A stretch of 64,000 bases of DNA from Cedecea neteri (GCF_000758305.1 NZ_CP009458.1:1116001-1180000); one strand, 5' to 3'; shown: positions 30,455-40,055, numbered from the stretch's first letter. Notes: a model not told the origin generated them from the sequence alone. Numbers and translations are program-made.

Positions 30455-31051
30455 ATGCTGTATATCTTTGATTTAGGTAACGTCATCGTTGATATCGACT
30501 TTAATCGCGTGCTCGGTGTCTGGAGCGATTACAGCCGGGTGCCGTTAGCCAACCTGCAGAAAAGTTTCGCGATGGGAGAAACCTTCCATCAGCATGAACG
30601 TGGGCAGATAACGGATGAAGTGTTTGCCGAACGCTTATGCCACGAAATGGACGTAGCGCTCAGCTATGAGCAGTTTGCCGCAGGCTGGCAGGCGATTTTC
30701 ATTGGCCTGCGCAAAGAGACGATTGGCGTCATGCAGAATCTTCGTGAGCAGGGACATCGCGTGGTGGTCCTTTCCAATACTAACCGCCTGCATACCGGTT
30801 TCTGGCCTGATGAATACCCGGAAGTGGCGCAGTCGGCCGACAAAATCTATCTCTCCCAGGAAATGGGGATGCGCAAGCCGGACGCGGAAATCTACCTCAA
30901 AGTTCTGCAGGAAGAAGGCTTCTCTGCCGATCAGGCCGTCTTCTTTGATGATAATGCCGACAACATTCACGGTGCACGAGCGTTGGGCATCACGAGTATT
31001 CAGGTGATCGACAAGCAGACTATCCCGGACTGGTTTGCTAAACAGGGATGA
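30455..31051 (+). CDS. yihX: HAD-family alpha-D-glucose-1-phosphate phosphatase YihX
   Basis: This haloacid-dehalogenase phosphatase acts on alpha-glucose-1-phosphate in E. coli. It has 198 residues. HAD motif I is FDLGNVIVD at the N-terminus, motif II VVVLSNTN near 105 and motif IV VFFDDNADNI near 165. I chose ATG 30455 (MLYIFDLG) because AAAGGAGGT lies directly before it; a GTG two codons upstream is inside that ribosome site. The stop overlaps the yihY start, so yihX, yihY and dtd form a coupled operon. Confidence 0.95.
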   Translation: MLYIFDLGNVIVDIDFNRVLGVWSDYSRVPLANLQKSFAMGETFHQHERGQITDEVFAERLCHEMDVALSYEQFAAGWQAIFIGLRKETIGVMQNLREQGHRVVVLSNTNRLHTGFWPDEYPEVAQSADKIYLSQEMGMRKPDAEIYLKVLQEEGFSADQAVFFDDNADNIHGARALGITSIQVIDKQTIPDWFAKQG

Positions 31052-31920
31052 TCAAAAGCGTGCCCCGTAAAACCGCACATCGCCTCAGGCCGCTCTGGGC
31101 CTGGGGCAAACTGCTGTGGCAGCGTATCGACCAGGACAACATGACGACTCTGGCAGGTAACCTTGCCTATGTGTCATTGCTGTCTCTGGTGCCGCTGGTG
31201 GCGGTTGTCTTTGCGCTGTTTGCCGCATTTCCGATGTTTGCTGATATCAGCGTTCAGCTGCGCCACTTCATCTTCGCCAATTTTATGCCCGCTACCGGCG
31301 ACGTGATTCAGCGCTACATCGAACAGTTTGTCGCGAACTCCAACAGAATGACGGCGGTGGGGGCCATCGGGCTGATCGTCACCTCGCTGCTGCTGATGTA
31401 TGCGGTAGACAGCGCGCTGAATACCATCTGGCGCAGTAAGCGCGTGAGACCGAAGGTGTACTCCTTCGCCATTTACTGGATGATCCTGACGCTTGGGCCG
31501 CTGTTGGCCGGGGCCAGCCTGGCAATAAGCTCTTACCTTCTTTCTCTACGCTGGGCCTCAGAACTCAACAGCATGCTTGATGAAGTCCTGCGCATTTTCC
31601 CTCTGCTGCTTTCCTGGCTTGCGTTCTGGCTGCTTTACAGCCTGGTGCCGACGACCAGCGTTCGGGCAAAGGACGCCATGATAGGCTCGCTGGTTGCCGC
31701 GTTACTGTTTGAGCTGGGCAAAAAGGGCTTTGCCCTCTATATCACCATGTTCCCTTCTTACCAGCTGATTTACGGCGTACTGGCGGTGATCCCCATATTA
31801 TTTGTCTGGGTCTACTGGACCTGGTGTATCGTGTTGCTGGGGGCGGAAATTACCGCCTCGCTGGGCGACTACCGTAAATTGCGACAGGCTGCAGAGCAGG
31901 AAGAACTGGAAGAACAATGA
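31048..31920 (+). CDS. yihY: Inner-membrane protein YihY (BrkB/UPF0761 family)
   Basis: This is a 290-residue integral membrane protein with about six spans. Family sequence includes DNMTTLAGNLAYVSLLSLVP and IYGVLAVIPILFVWVYWTWC. The family was once annotated as ribonuclease BN, which is now attributed to another gene; no function is established. It ends in an acidic tail (AAEQEELEEQ). Its ATG overlaps the yihX stop by four bases, and its stop overlaps the dtd start by four bases. Confidence 0.95.
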   Translation: MIKSVPRKTAHRLRPLWAWGKLLWQRIDQDNMTTLAGNLAYVSLLSLVPLVAVVFALFAAFPMFADISVQLRHFIFANFMPATGDVIQRYIEQFVANSNRMTAVGAIGLIVTSLLLMYAVDSALNTIWRSKRVRPKVYSFAIYWMILTLGPLLAGASLAISSYLLSLRWASELNSMLDEVLRIFPLLLSWLAFWLLYSLVPTTSVRAKDAMIGSLVAALLFELGKKGFALYITMFPSYQLIYGVLAVIPILFVWVYWTWCIVLLGAEITASLGDYRKLRQAAEQEELEEQ

Positions 31921-32354
31921 TTGCATTAATTCAGCGCGTTACCCGTGCCAGCGTCACCGTGGAGGGTGAGGTTACGGGTGAAATTGGTCCCGGACTTTTG
32001 GTGTTGCTGGGTGTCGAAAAAGAAGATAACGAACAGAAAGCGAATCGCCTGTGCGAGCGTGTATTAGGGTATCGAATTTTCAGTGACGAGCAGGGCAAGA
32101 TGAACCTGAACGTCCAGCAGGCGGGCGGCAGCCTGTTGGTGGTGTCTCAATTTACGCTGGCGGCGGACACGGAACGCGGGATGCGTCCGAGCTTCTCCGG
32201 TGGCGCAGCGCCACAGCAGGCCGAAGCCCTTTATGAATATTTTGTCGAGCGCTGCAAACAACAAGGTATCGACGCCCCAACCGGGCGATTCGCCGCCGAT
32301 ATGCAGGTTTCGCTAATTAATGACGGGCCGGTGACGTTCTGGCTGCAGGTGTAA
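31917..32354 (+). CDS. dtd: D-aminoacyl-tRNA deacylase Dtd
   Basis: Dtd hydrolyses D-aminoacyl-tRNAs, such as D-Tyr-tRNA, and glycyl-tRNA-Ala, keeping D-amino acids out of proteins. It has 145 residues, as in E. coli. Signature segments are SQFTLAADT (the SQFTL active-site motif, near 78) and the C-terminal NDGPVTFWLQV containing the cross-subunit GPVT motif. It is translationally coupled to yihY. Confidence 0.97.
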   Translation: MIALIQRVTRASVTVEGEVTGEIGPGLLVLLGVEKEDNEQKANRLCERVLGYRIFSDEQGKMNLNVQQAGGSLLVVSQFTLAADTERGMRPSFSGGAAPQQAEALYEYFVERCKQQGIDAPTGRFAADMQVSLINDGPVTFWLQV

Positions 32355-32391
32355 GCCTCGCCATCCGGCTCGCGCAACGAGAGAATAATGT

Positions 32392-33333
32392 ATGTATCAC
32401 CTTCGTGTGCCACAAACAGAAGAAGAACTAGATCGTTATTATCAGTTCCGCTGGGAAATGTTGCGCAAACCGCTTCACCAGCCAAAAGGTTCCGAACGTG
32501 ATGCCTGGGATGCAATGGCGCATCACCAGATGGTGGTCGATGAAGAGGGCAACACCGTTGCCGTGGGACGCCTGTATATCAATGCTGATAATGAAGCCGC
32601 GATTCGCTTTATGGCGGTTCACCCGTCGGTGCAGGATAAAGGCTTAGGGACGCTGGTAGCTATGGCACTGGAATCCGTGGCGCGCCAGGAAGGCGTTAAG
32701 CGCGTAACCTGTAGCGCACGTGAAGATGCAGTCCCGTTTTTTGCCAAGCTTGGCTTTGTGAACCAGGGGGAAATTACCACCCCGCAAACCACGCCGGTAC
32801 GCCACTTCCTGATGATTAAGCCGGTCGCCACGCTTGACGATATCCTTCACCGGGGCGACTGGTGTGGGCAGCTTCAACAGGCGTGGTACGAACATATTCC
32901 TCTGAGCGAGAAAATGGGCGTGCGTATTCAGCAGTACACTGGGCAAAAATTTATCACCACGATGCCGGAAACGGGCAACCAAAACCCGCACCACACGCTC
33001 TTTGCGGGGAGTTTGTTCTCGCTGGCCACGCTAACCGGCTGGGGGCTTATCTGGCTGATGCTGCGTGAGCGTCATTTGGGCGGGACGATTATTCTGGCCG
33101 ATGCCCATATCCGTTATAGCAAACCGATCACCGGAAAACCGGGGGCAACGGCCGACCTCGGGTCACTGAGTGGTGATTTGGACAGGCTGGCCCGGGGCCG
33201 CAAAGCTCGCGTAGCGCTTGAGGTCGAGCTTTACGGGAATGACACGCCCGGTGCGGTGTTTGAGGGCGTCTACCTGGTGCTGCCTGCTAAACCGTTCGGC
33301 CCTCTGGAAGAGGGCGGAAACGAAGAAGAGTAG
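32392..33333 (+). CDS. fabY: FabY-type acetyl-CoA:ACP acetyltransferase (YiiD)
   Basis: This is a two-domain protein of 313 residues. The N-terminal GNAT acetyltransferase domain (about 1-145) has the acetyl-CoA loop VQDKGLGTLVAMALESVA. The C-terminal hot-dog thioesterase-like domain (about 160-310) contains NPHHTLFAGSLFSLATLTGW. The family is linked to an alternative initiation of fatty-acid synthesis. An in-frame TAA at 32386 just upstream fixes the start at 32392, so it is shorter than the annotated E. coli protein (329). It is tail-to-tail with yicH only 13 bases away, an arrangement not found in E. coli K-12. Confidence 0.93.
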   Translation: MYHLRVPQTEEELDRYYQFRWEMLRKPLHQPKGSERDAWDAMAHHQMVVDEEGNTVAVGRLYINADNEAAIRFMAVHPSVQDKGLGTLVAMALESVARQEGVKRVTCSAREDAVPFFAKLGFVNQGEITTPQTTPVRHFLMIKPVATLDDILHRGDWCGQLQQAWYEHIPLSEKMGVRIQQYTGQKFITTMPETGNQNPHHTLFAGSLFSLATLTGWGLIWLMLRERHLGGTIILADAHIRYSKPITGKPGATADLGSLSGDLDRLARGRKARVALEVELYGNDTPGAVFEGVYLVLPAKPFGPLEEGGNEEE

Positions 33334-33346
33334 GTCAGGATGCAGG

Positions 33347-35029
33347 CTACGCGCCGGGCACATCTCCGTTACGCATAGTCTGCTGGATCTGTTGCCCACT
33401 GGCGCTGGTGGCCTGCAAGGTACCATTTACGGTGGGCTTCAGCGCACTGCCTGCGGCCATCTGACCGGTCGCCGAAAGCTGCAGATTTCCGTTCCCCTCC
33501 AGCGGCAGAGCAGGCCAGCCCCAGGCGTGCAACACATTCACCGGCACGCTCTGGCCCTTCAGGCTAACGCTCACTGCTCGCTGTGGCGTCTGGCTCACGT
33601 TTGCCGTGGCTTCCAGTAAGCCTTCACCCGCGAACGCACTTAGCTCCGTTATCGCCACCTGGCTCTGATTCGCCGTTAGCGACAGCGAAGGGCGCCGCAC
33701 GTCAACGCGGTTAAAGGTGGCGGCCGCGGCATTAAACGAGGCATTGCCGGACCAGATACCCCACTGATGATCCCGTACCAGTTGGATATTTGTTGCGGTG
33801 CCATCCATCCCGGTGAGCTGGAATGGCCATGCCGGGTCGATATCGATAATCAGATTACGGTTAGCGGAGAATTTTTTCACCGTGACGCTGTTCAGCCAGT
33901 CAGGCAGTTTCTCCATCCACAGGGTCTTCCAGTTGGATGGGAGTGTGTATTCCAGCCCGCCCACGACCACTTCATCCATCACCGTTTGATTGCCGTCGCG
34001 TAACCATTGCCCGGAAGCACGAACCAGGCCGCCCTCCCAGCGTGAACTAAATTGCCGGAGTGTGGCACCTGCCGGGGCAAAATCGACGTTCACGATCGGA
34101 TCCTGCAAATGCAGCGAGCCATTGATGAATTCGCTGGCGTTCATCGATAGCTGGCCGTCATCGCTTTGCCATCCCCCGTTTGCCAGCGTCAGATTCCGCA
34201 GGCTAAGGGCGAGGTCGCTTACCGCCCACTCTTTCCCTTCCAGCCGCGCATCGGTTATTTCAAGACGATCGATAGTTAATGAGGGAACAGATGTTACTGG
34301 CGCAAGAAAATCGGTGAGTGATTTTGCCGTTTGCAGACGAATGTCATTGAGGCGCAGGTTGCCCACCTGCCACGAGCCGTCGGCATTGCGGTGGGCATTG
34401 CCCGTCAGCGAGCCGCGAGCAACGTCCGCCCCGATAGTGGTCAGCGTGACCTGTTCATTATCCAGGTTTCCCTGCAGCAGGACGTTGCTGGCGTTGATGC
34501 CATTGAGTGTCAATGAGCCAGCGCTGAAGGCAACAGTCGCTTTATTCCCCAGCACTTTTCCCGCTTGAGGCTGCCAGGGTGAAACACCACCTTCAACGCG
34601 CTGGGCGCTGAGATCCCACTCGCTATCAGGGCTGTTAATAGCCATATCCTGCAATTGCAGTCTATCTGCCTCGAGTGGGAATGGTACGGCGTTTGCGCTG
34701 AGGTTCAGCGTGCCTTGCTGGAGCAAAATGGTGTCAACGTAGAGAGGCTGGGTGAACTGTCGCGTACTCAGGCCGATATCCACATTCTTTGCTACAAGCG
34801 TAGCGGGCTGGCCGGCGCGGCCAAAAGTAACGTTATGGAACACCAGATGGGTGGGCGAAGACCAGTCATGCGCCATCTCATTGAAAGAGAGGTGGTAATT
34901 CGTCTTTTCATTCACCCAACTGCTGATTTGGCCCGCGCCCCAGCGGGTTTGCAGCAGGATGTAAAAGGCAACCAGCGCCAGTATCACAAGGCCCAACAGG
35001 ATAAGAACCAGCTTTCCGAGGAATTTCAT
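33347..35029 (-). CDS. yicH: AsmA-family inner-membrane protein YicH
   Basis: YicH is a member of the AsmA family of large periplasmic proteins anchored by one N-terminal span; relatives such as TamB and YhdP move phospholipid to the outer membrane. It has 560 residues. The anchor MKFLGKLVLILLGLVILALV is followed by a long periplasmic beta-rich region (for example ISSWVNEKTNYHLSF, and DGTATNIQLV repeats of the family type). The specific role of YicH is not well defined. It lies 121 bases downstream of xanP on the same strand. Confidence 0.93.
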   Translation of the reverse strand: MKFLGKLVLILLGLVILALVAFYILLQTRWGAGQISSWVNEKTNYHLSFNEMAHDWSSPTHLVFHNVTFGRAGQPATLVAKNVDIGLSTRQFTQPLYVDTILLQQGTLNLSANAVPFPLEADRLQLQDMAINSPDSEWDLSAQRVEGGVSPWQPQAGKVLGNKATVAFSAGSLTLNGINASNVLLQGNLDNEQVTLTTIGADVARGSLTGNAHRNADGSWQVGNLRLNDIRLQTAKSLTDFLAPVTSVPSLTIDRLEITDARLEGKEWAVSDLALSLRNLTLANGGWQSDDGQLSMNASEFINGSLHLQDPIVNVDFAPAGATLRQFSSRWEGGLVRASGQWLRDGNQTVMDEVVVGGLEYTLPSNWKTLWMEKLPDWLNSVTVKKFSANRNLIIDIDPAWPFQLTGMDGTATNIQLVRDHQWGIWSGNASFNAAAATFNRVDVRRPSLSLTANQSQVAITELSAFAGEGLLEATANVSQTPQRAVSVSLKGQSVPVNVLHAWGWPALPLEGNGNLQLSATGQMAAGSALKPTVNGTLQATSASGQQIQQTMRNGDVPGA

Positions 35030-35114
35030 TGCCTTCCACCCCTTTCAGTTTCGCTAAGGGTGTTATGCCCGATTTACCGGCGTAGCTCAAGGAGGGGATT
35101 GTCAAAGGAGATTT

Positions 35115-35142
35115 CGCGCCGGCAAAAATCATTGCCGGCGCG
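35115..35142. repeat. Long perfect hairpin between xanP and yicH
   Basis: The 11-bp stem CGCGCCGGCAA / TTGCCGGCGCG has a 6-base loop and sits 9 bases after the xanP stop. There is no T-run on either strand. It may act as an mRNA 3' stabiliser or a REP-like element. Confidence 0.7.
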
Positions 35143-35150
35143 TGAGAGGA

Positions 35151-36542
35151 TTATTCTTTTTCTGGCGGGAAAATCAGGTTCAGCACGATGGCCGTGATCC
35201 CACCGGCAGCAATGCCTGAAGAGAGCAGGGTTTTCAGCCAGTCAGGCGCGAACTGAAGGATCAGCGGCTGCTGGGACACGCCAAGGCCAACGGCGAGCGA
35301 CAGGGCGATAATCATAATCGCACGGCGGTTCAGCGGTTCGCGGGAGACAATACGTACCCCGGAAGCGGCAATAGTGCCGAACATTACAATCGTTGCGCCG
35401 CCAAGAACTGGCTCAGGGATGTGCTGCACGAAGCCGCTTACAGCCGGGAACAGACCAAGCACGATCAGCATCAACGCGACAACAAAACCGACATAGCGAC
35501 TGGCAACGCCGGTCAGCTGAATGACACCGTTATTCTGACCAAAGCAGGAATTCGGGAAGGTATTAAACACGGCAGAAACGCAGGAGTTGAGGCCGTTTGC
35601 CAGCACGCCGCCCTTGAGGCGCTTCATGTACAGCGGGCCGGAAACAGGCTGCTCTGATACGTCGGAGGTGGCGGTGATATCGCCGATGGTTTCCAGTGAG
35701 GTCACCATAAACACCAACATAAGCGGGATCAGCAGGCTCCAGTCGATACCAAGCCCGTAATACAACGGCGTAGGAACCATGATGAGGTCGGTGTTCGTGG
35801 CCTGAGTCGTGGCTGGCAGCATGCCCAGCGCCCAGGCGAGCAGATAACCCACGGCCATGGCGATGACCAGGGATGCGACGCGCAGGTACGGATTACGCTG
35901 GCGGTTCAGCAGGATTATCACCAGCAGAACGGCGCCCGCCAGCAGCAGATTTTTTGGTGCGCCAAAAGTATGATCGGCCATGGCGCCATAGCCACCGCCG
36001 ATAGAAGTCAGCCCAACTTGAATCAGGGACAGACCGATAATCATGACCACCACGCCGGAAACCAGAGGGGTAATAATGCGGCGAGCAAGATGCAGTACGC
36101 GTGAAATCAGCATTTCTGTGCAACTGGCAAGCATCAGGGTGCCGAACAGCGCTGCCATCATCGTCGGCACGTCAGCACCGCCGTTTTTCAGCGCCATACC
36201 GCCCATAATCAGCGGTGAAACAAAGTTAAAGCTGGTGCCCTGAATCGACAGCAGACCTGAACCTACCGGGCCCCAGGCTTTGATTTGAATAATCGAAGCC
36301 ACGCCAGAGGCAAATAAAGACATGCTGATAATGTGCTGAGTGTCCGATGCCGGTAATCCCAGGGCCTGGCAAATTAATAAAGCCGGGGTAATCACCGCCA
36401 CAAACATCGCCAGCAGGTGCTGGCAGGCGGCGAAAAGCGTTTGTGGAAGCGGCGGGCGATCTTCAAGGCGATAGATTAGTTCGCTCGGATGAGTCTGCGC
36501 AACCGGTTGCGCATTTTCTGACTCTACGGCATTGACGGACAT
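35151..36542 (-). CDS. xanP: Xanthine permease XanP
   Basis: XanP is a proton-coupled xanthine importer of the NAT/NCS2 family in the inner membrane, 463 residues, equal to E. coli XanP. About 12-14 spans are predicted. The QH motif appears in CQHLLAMF, and the NAT signature in SCFGQNNGVIQLTGVASR, with Gln and Asn in the conserved positions. The product ends LNLIFPPEKE. It is divergent from gltS, with a PurR-like box in the shared upstream region. Confidence 0.96.
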   Translation of the reverse strand: MSVNAVESENAQPVAQTHPSELIYRLEDRPPLPQTLFAACQHLLAMFVAVITPALLICQALGLPASDTQHIISMSLFASGVASIIQIKAWGPVGSGLLSIQGTSFNFVSPLIMGGMALKNGGADVPTMMAALFGTLMLASCTEMLISRVLHLARRIITPLVSGVVVMIIGLSLIQVGLTSIGGGYGAMADHTFGAPKNLLLAGAVLLVIILLNRQRNPYLRVASLVIAMAVGYLLAWALGMLPATTQATNTDLIMVPTPLYYGLGIDWSLLIPLMLVFMVTSLETIGDITATSDVSEQPVSGPLYMKRLKGGVLANGLNSCVSAVFNTFPNSCFGQNNGVIQLTGVASRYVGFVVALMLIVLGLFPAVSGFVQHIPEPVLGGATIVMFGTIAASGVRIVSREPLNRRAIMIIALSLAVGLGVSQQPLILQFAPDWLKTLLSSGIAAGGITAIVLNLIFPPEKE

Positions 36543-36594
36543 CAGAGGTATCTCGTGGCTGGAAAAGCGCTGATTTTAACGGACTGAACGGTAA

Positions 36595-36610
36595 AAGCAA
36601 ACGATTGCTA
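36595..36610 (-). promoter_or_regulatory. PurR-box-like operator upstream of xanP
   Basis: AAGCAAACGATTGCTA matches the PurR consensus ANGCAANCGNTTNCNT at every fixed position but the last. It lies 53 bases before the xanP start, in the expected promoter zone. Control of a purine permease by PurR would make sense; the site itself is inference. Confidence 0.6.
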
Positions 36611-36771
36611 GTCGGGGGTGATAAGAGCGAAATGTCATAAATTGAGCATTAGTTATAACGAAGGCGCATTTTTTGGTTAAAATGTGCCGGCTGATTTCAT
36701 CCATGAAGGAAATAACAGCGAAGGATAATTAAGCGCGCGACCGATCGATGCGCAATAAAAGGAGCACTGCA

Positions 36772-37974
36772 ATGTTTCATCTTGATACCCTTTCTACTCT
36801 GGTGGCCGCCACGTTAGTCCTGCTTCTTGGGCGTAAAATGGTCCACTCAGTCCCTATTCTCAAAAAATACACTATTCCTGAACCCGTAGCTGGTGGGCTA
36901 CTGGTGGCGATCGCCCTGCTTGTCCTGAAAAAAAGCATGGGCTGGGAAATAGAGTTTGATATGAGCCTCAAAGATCCTTTGATGCTCGCTTTCTTCGCCA
37001 CCATCGGCCTGAATGCCAATATCGCCAGTTTGCGCAAGGGCGGGAAAGTCGTGGGGATTTTCCTGTTTATCGTCGTTGGGCTGCTGATCATGCAGAATGC
37101 CATTGGCATCGGTATGGCCAGCATGTTGGGGCTCGATCCGCTGATGGGGCTGCTGGCAGGTTCGATAACGTTGTCCGGTGGGCACGGTACAGGTGCCGCC
37201 TGGGGCAAACTCTTTACCGAGCGATATGGTTTCCAGAATGCGACGGAAGTTGCTATGGCCTGTGCGACCTTTGGCCTGGTGCTGGGCGGTTTAATTGGTG
37301 GCCCGGTTGCTCGCTACCTGGTTAAACATTCGTCTACACCGAATGGTGCGCCTGAAGACAACGAGATTCCAGGCGCGTTTGAAAAGCCTGATGTCGGGCG
37401 AGTCATTACCTCTTTGGTGCTGATTGAAACCATCGCATTGATTGCTATCTGCCTGACGGCCGGGCGCGTTGTGGCGGGATTATTACAGGGCACAGCGTTT
37501 GAGCTGCCGACATTTGTCTGCGTGCTGTTTATTGGTGTGATTCTTAGTAATTTACTTGCGGCCGTGGGCTTCTATCGGGTCTTCGAACGGGCGGTTTCCG
37601 TATTGGGCAACGTTTGCCTGTCGCTGTTCCTGGCGATGGCGTTAATGAGCCTTAAACTTTGGGAACTGGCCTCTCTGGCGTTACCGATGCTGGCTATTCT
37701 GGCCGTACAAACGCTGTTTATGGCGCTGTACGCCATTTTTGTCACCTGGCGTTTGATGGGCAAAAACTATGATGCAGCGGTTCTGGCCGCCGGTCACTGT
37801 GGGTTTGGCATGGGCGCCACACCGACGGCGATTGCTAATATGCAGGCAATTACCGAGCGATTTGGCCCGTCCCATATGGCATTTTTGGTGGTGCCGATGG
37901 TGGGGGCGTTCTTTATCGACATCGTGAATGCGGTGGTGATCAAGCTGTTCCTGATGCTGCCGCTGTTTGCTTAA
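36772..37974 (+). CDS. gltS: Sodium/glutamate symporter GltS
   Basis: GltS is a sodium-dependent glutamate importer of the inner membrane (ESS family), 400 residues. Two inverted repeats of about five spans each carry the reentrant-loop signatures GSITLSGGHGTGAAWGKLF (about 133-151) and AAGHCGFGMGATPTAIANMQ (about 338-357). I chose ATG 36772 (MFHLDTLS), behind AAAAGGAGC; the frame extends eight codons upstream without conservation. Its TAA overlaps the end of convergent recG, with no separate terminator. Confidence 0.97.
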   Translation: MFHLDTLSTLVAATLVLLLGRKMVHSVPILKKYTIPEPVAGGLLVAIALLVLKKSMGWEIEFDMSLKDPLMLAFFATIGLNANIASLRKGGKVVGIFLFIVVGLLIMQNAIGIGMASMLGLDPLMGLLAGSITLSGGHGTGAAWGKLFTERYGFQNATEVAMACATFGLVLGGLIGGPVARYLVKHSSTPNGAPEDNEIPGAFEKPDVGRVITSLVLIETIALIAICLTAGRVVAGLLQGTAFELPTFVCVLFIGVILSNLLAAVGFYRVFERAVSVLGNVCLSLFLAMALMSLKLWELASLALPMLAILAVQTLFMALYAIFVTWRLMGKNYDAAVLAAGHCGFGMGATPTAIANMQAITERFGPSHMAFLVVPMVGAFFIDIVNAVVIKLFLMLPLFA

Positions 37975-40052
37975 GCGTTGGAGTAACGTTCGGTTTCCGG
38001 CATCCAGCGTTCGATCAGCGCCTTAGCCTGTTCAGGATAGCGTTCGTGAATATGGCGCGCCAGGCGCTGAACCTGCGGGATCATCCCCTGGTCCCGCAGC
38101 AGGTCGGCCACCTTGAATTCTGCGTTACCCGTCTGGCGAGTCCCTAGCAGTTCGCCAGGCCCGCGGATCTCCAAGTCTTTTTGCGCAATCACAAAACCAT
38201 CGTTGCTGTCTCTTAGCACCTGCAGGCGAAGCTGTGCCGTTTTGGATAGCGGGGATTTATACAGCAGCACGCAGTGAGAGGCTACTGCGCCACGGCCAAC
38301 ACGGCCGCGCAGCTGGTGGAGTTGCGCAAGCCCTAAACGTTCAGGGTTTTCGATGATCATCAGGCTGGCGTTCGGTACATCCACGCCGACTTCGATCACC
38401 GTGGTGGCGACCAGAAGATGCAGTTCACCCTGCTTGAAGGCCTGCATCACCGCCTGTTTTTCCTGCGGCTTCATTCGCCCGTGTACCAGGCCAACGTTAA
38501 GCTCCGGCAGGGCGGTTTTTAGCTCTTCCCAGGTCACTTCTGCAGCCTGGGCTTCCAGCAATTCAGACTCTTCAATCAGCGTACAAACCCAATATGCCTG
38601 GCGTTTTTCGTCGCGACAGGCGTTGCGTACCCGCTCGATTATCTCGCTGCGGCGGGTGTCCGCTATTGCTACGGTAGTGACTGGTGTTCGTCCCGGTGGT
38701 AGTTCATCGATGACGGATGTGTCGAGGTCGGCATAGGCGGTCATCGCCAGCGTGCGCGGAATCGGCGTTGCGGTCATGATCAGCTGATGTGGGTGGAAGC
38801 CCTGAATCTGGCCTTTTTCCCACAGCGCCAGGCGTTGGTGCACGCCAAAACGGTGCTGCTCATCAATGATGACCAACGCCAGCCCGGCAAACTGAACCTG
38901 CTCCTGGAAAATAGCGTGAGTGCCAACCACCATCGAAACCTGGCCGCTGGCGATGGCTTCCTGTTGCGCAATTCGGGCTTTGCCTTTTTGCTTCCCGGCC
39001 AGCCAGCCTACCTCGATTCCTAATGGTTCAAACCACTGACGGAAGTTATTCGCGTGCTGTTCCGCAAGCAACTCGGTGGGGGCCATCAGGCCAACCTGCT
39101 TGCCGTGTGCGATGGCACGAAGGGCTGCCAGTGCGGCAACCAGTGTTTTACCGGAGCCTACATCGCCCTGCACCAGACGCATCATGGGCACGTCCAGCGC
39201 CATATCACGCTCTATTTCTGCAACCACCCGTTCCTGAGCCCCGGTAGGCTTAAAGGGAAGGGCAGCAAGAAACTGGTTTTTTAGCTCGTCGTGATTCACC
39301 AGCGGCAGAGCATGGTAGCGTTGTGCCCCGGCTCGTAGCGCCAGCATACTCAGATTATGGGCCAGCAGTTCTTCAAGGATCAGTCTTTGCTGCGCGGGAT
39401 GTTTGCCGGTTTCCAGATCGGCCAGTTTCATGTCCGGCGGCGGTCTGTGCAAGGTGCGTAATGCTTCCGGCAGGCTCATCATGCCCTGGCTCAGTTCTGC
39501 GGGCAGAAGTTCGGTAATCGCGCAGGTATCCAGCAGCTCAAGCGCCTGATCGGTCAACTTACGCAGCGTGGCCTGGCGGATGCCCTCGGTCGTCGGGTAA
39601 ACCGGCGTGAGCGTTTCCTGCAGGTCCGGCGTGCTAAGATCGCCCTGAATGCGGTATTCAGGGTGGAACATCTCGGCACCGTATTTGCCTCGTTTGGCTT
39701 CACCGTAGGCGAGCACGCGCTTGCCGGCGGAAAGGCTGTTTTTCATTGCGGCGTTGAAATTGAAGAAACGCATCGTGAGGATGCCGGAGCCGTCGCTAAT
39801 CTGGCAGGTCATCATCCGGCGGCCGCCGAAGGTGATATTGCTGTTCAGCACTTCGCCTTCCACCGTGGCGTACAGGCCTGGTTGAAGGTCGTTAATGGCG
39901 TAAAGATGGGTTCGGTCTTCGTAGCGAAGTGGCAGGTGCAGCAGCAAATCCTGGATTGTGTGCAGGCCGATTTTGGCCAGCTTGCCGCTCTGGCTGGCGC
40001 CCACTCCGGCAAGCGTGCTTAGCGGTATGGCATCCAGCAGGCGGCCTTTCAT
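37971..40052 (-). CDS. recG: ATP-dependent DNA helicase RecG
   Basis: RecG is a fork-regressing, branch-migrating helicase of recombination and replication restart, 693 residues, as in E. coli. The N-terminal wedge/OB domain contains GRRMMTCQISDGSGILTMRFFNF. Helicase motifs follow: I GDVGSGKT, II (DEQH) VIIDEQHRFGV, III MTATPIPRT and VI QLRGRVGRG. The C-terminal TRG region ends RWMPETERYSNA. It lies 3 bases after trmH and is the last gene of the gmk-rpoZ-spoT-trmH-recG run. Confidence 0.98.
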   Translation of the reverse strand: MKGRLLDAIPLSTLAGVGASQSGKLAKIGLHTIQDLLLHLPLRYEDRTHLYAINDLQPGLYATVEGEVLNSNITFGGRRMMTCQISDGSGILTMRFFNFNAAMKNSLSAGKRVLAYGEAKRGKYGAEMFHPEYRIQGDLSTPDLQETLTPVYPTTEGIRQATLRKLTDQALELLDTCAITELLPAELSQGMMSLPEALRTLHRPPPDMKLADLETGKHPAQQRLILEELLAHNLSMLALRAGAQRYHALPLVNHDELKNQFLAALPFKPTGAQERVVAEIERDMALDVPMMRLVQGDVGSGKTLVAALAALRAIAHGKQVGLMAPTELLAEQHANNFRQWFEPLGIEVGWLAGKQKGKARIAQQEAIASGQVSMVVGTHAIFQEQVQFAGLALVIIDEQHRFGVHQRLALWEKGQIQGFHPHQLIMTATPIPRTLAMTAYADLDTSVIDELPPGRTPVTTVAIADTRRSEIIERVRNACRDEKRQAYWVCTLIEESELLEAQAAEVTWEELKTALPELNVGLVHGRMKPQEKQAVMQAFKQGELHLLVATTVIEVGVDVPNASLMIIENPERLGLAQLHQLRGRVGRGAVASHCVLLYKSPLSKTAQLRLQVLRDSNDGFVIAQKDLEIRGPGELLGTRQTGNAEFKVADLLRDQGMIPQVQRLARHIHERYPEQAKALIERWMPETERYSNA

Positions 40053-40055
40053 GAC

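Noticed and set aside
35115..35142. Hairpin after xanP as an intrinsic terminator
   Set aside because: The stem is strong but no T-run follows on either strand, so I list it as a repeat rather than a terminator.
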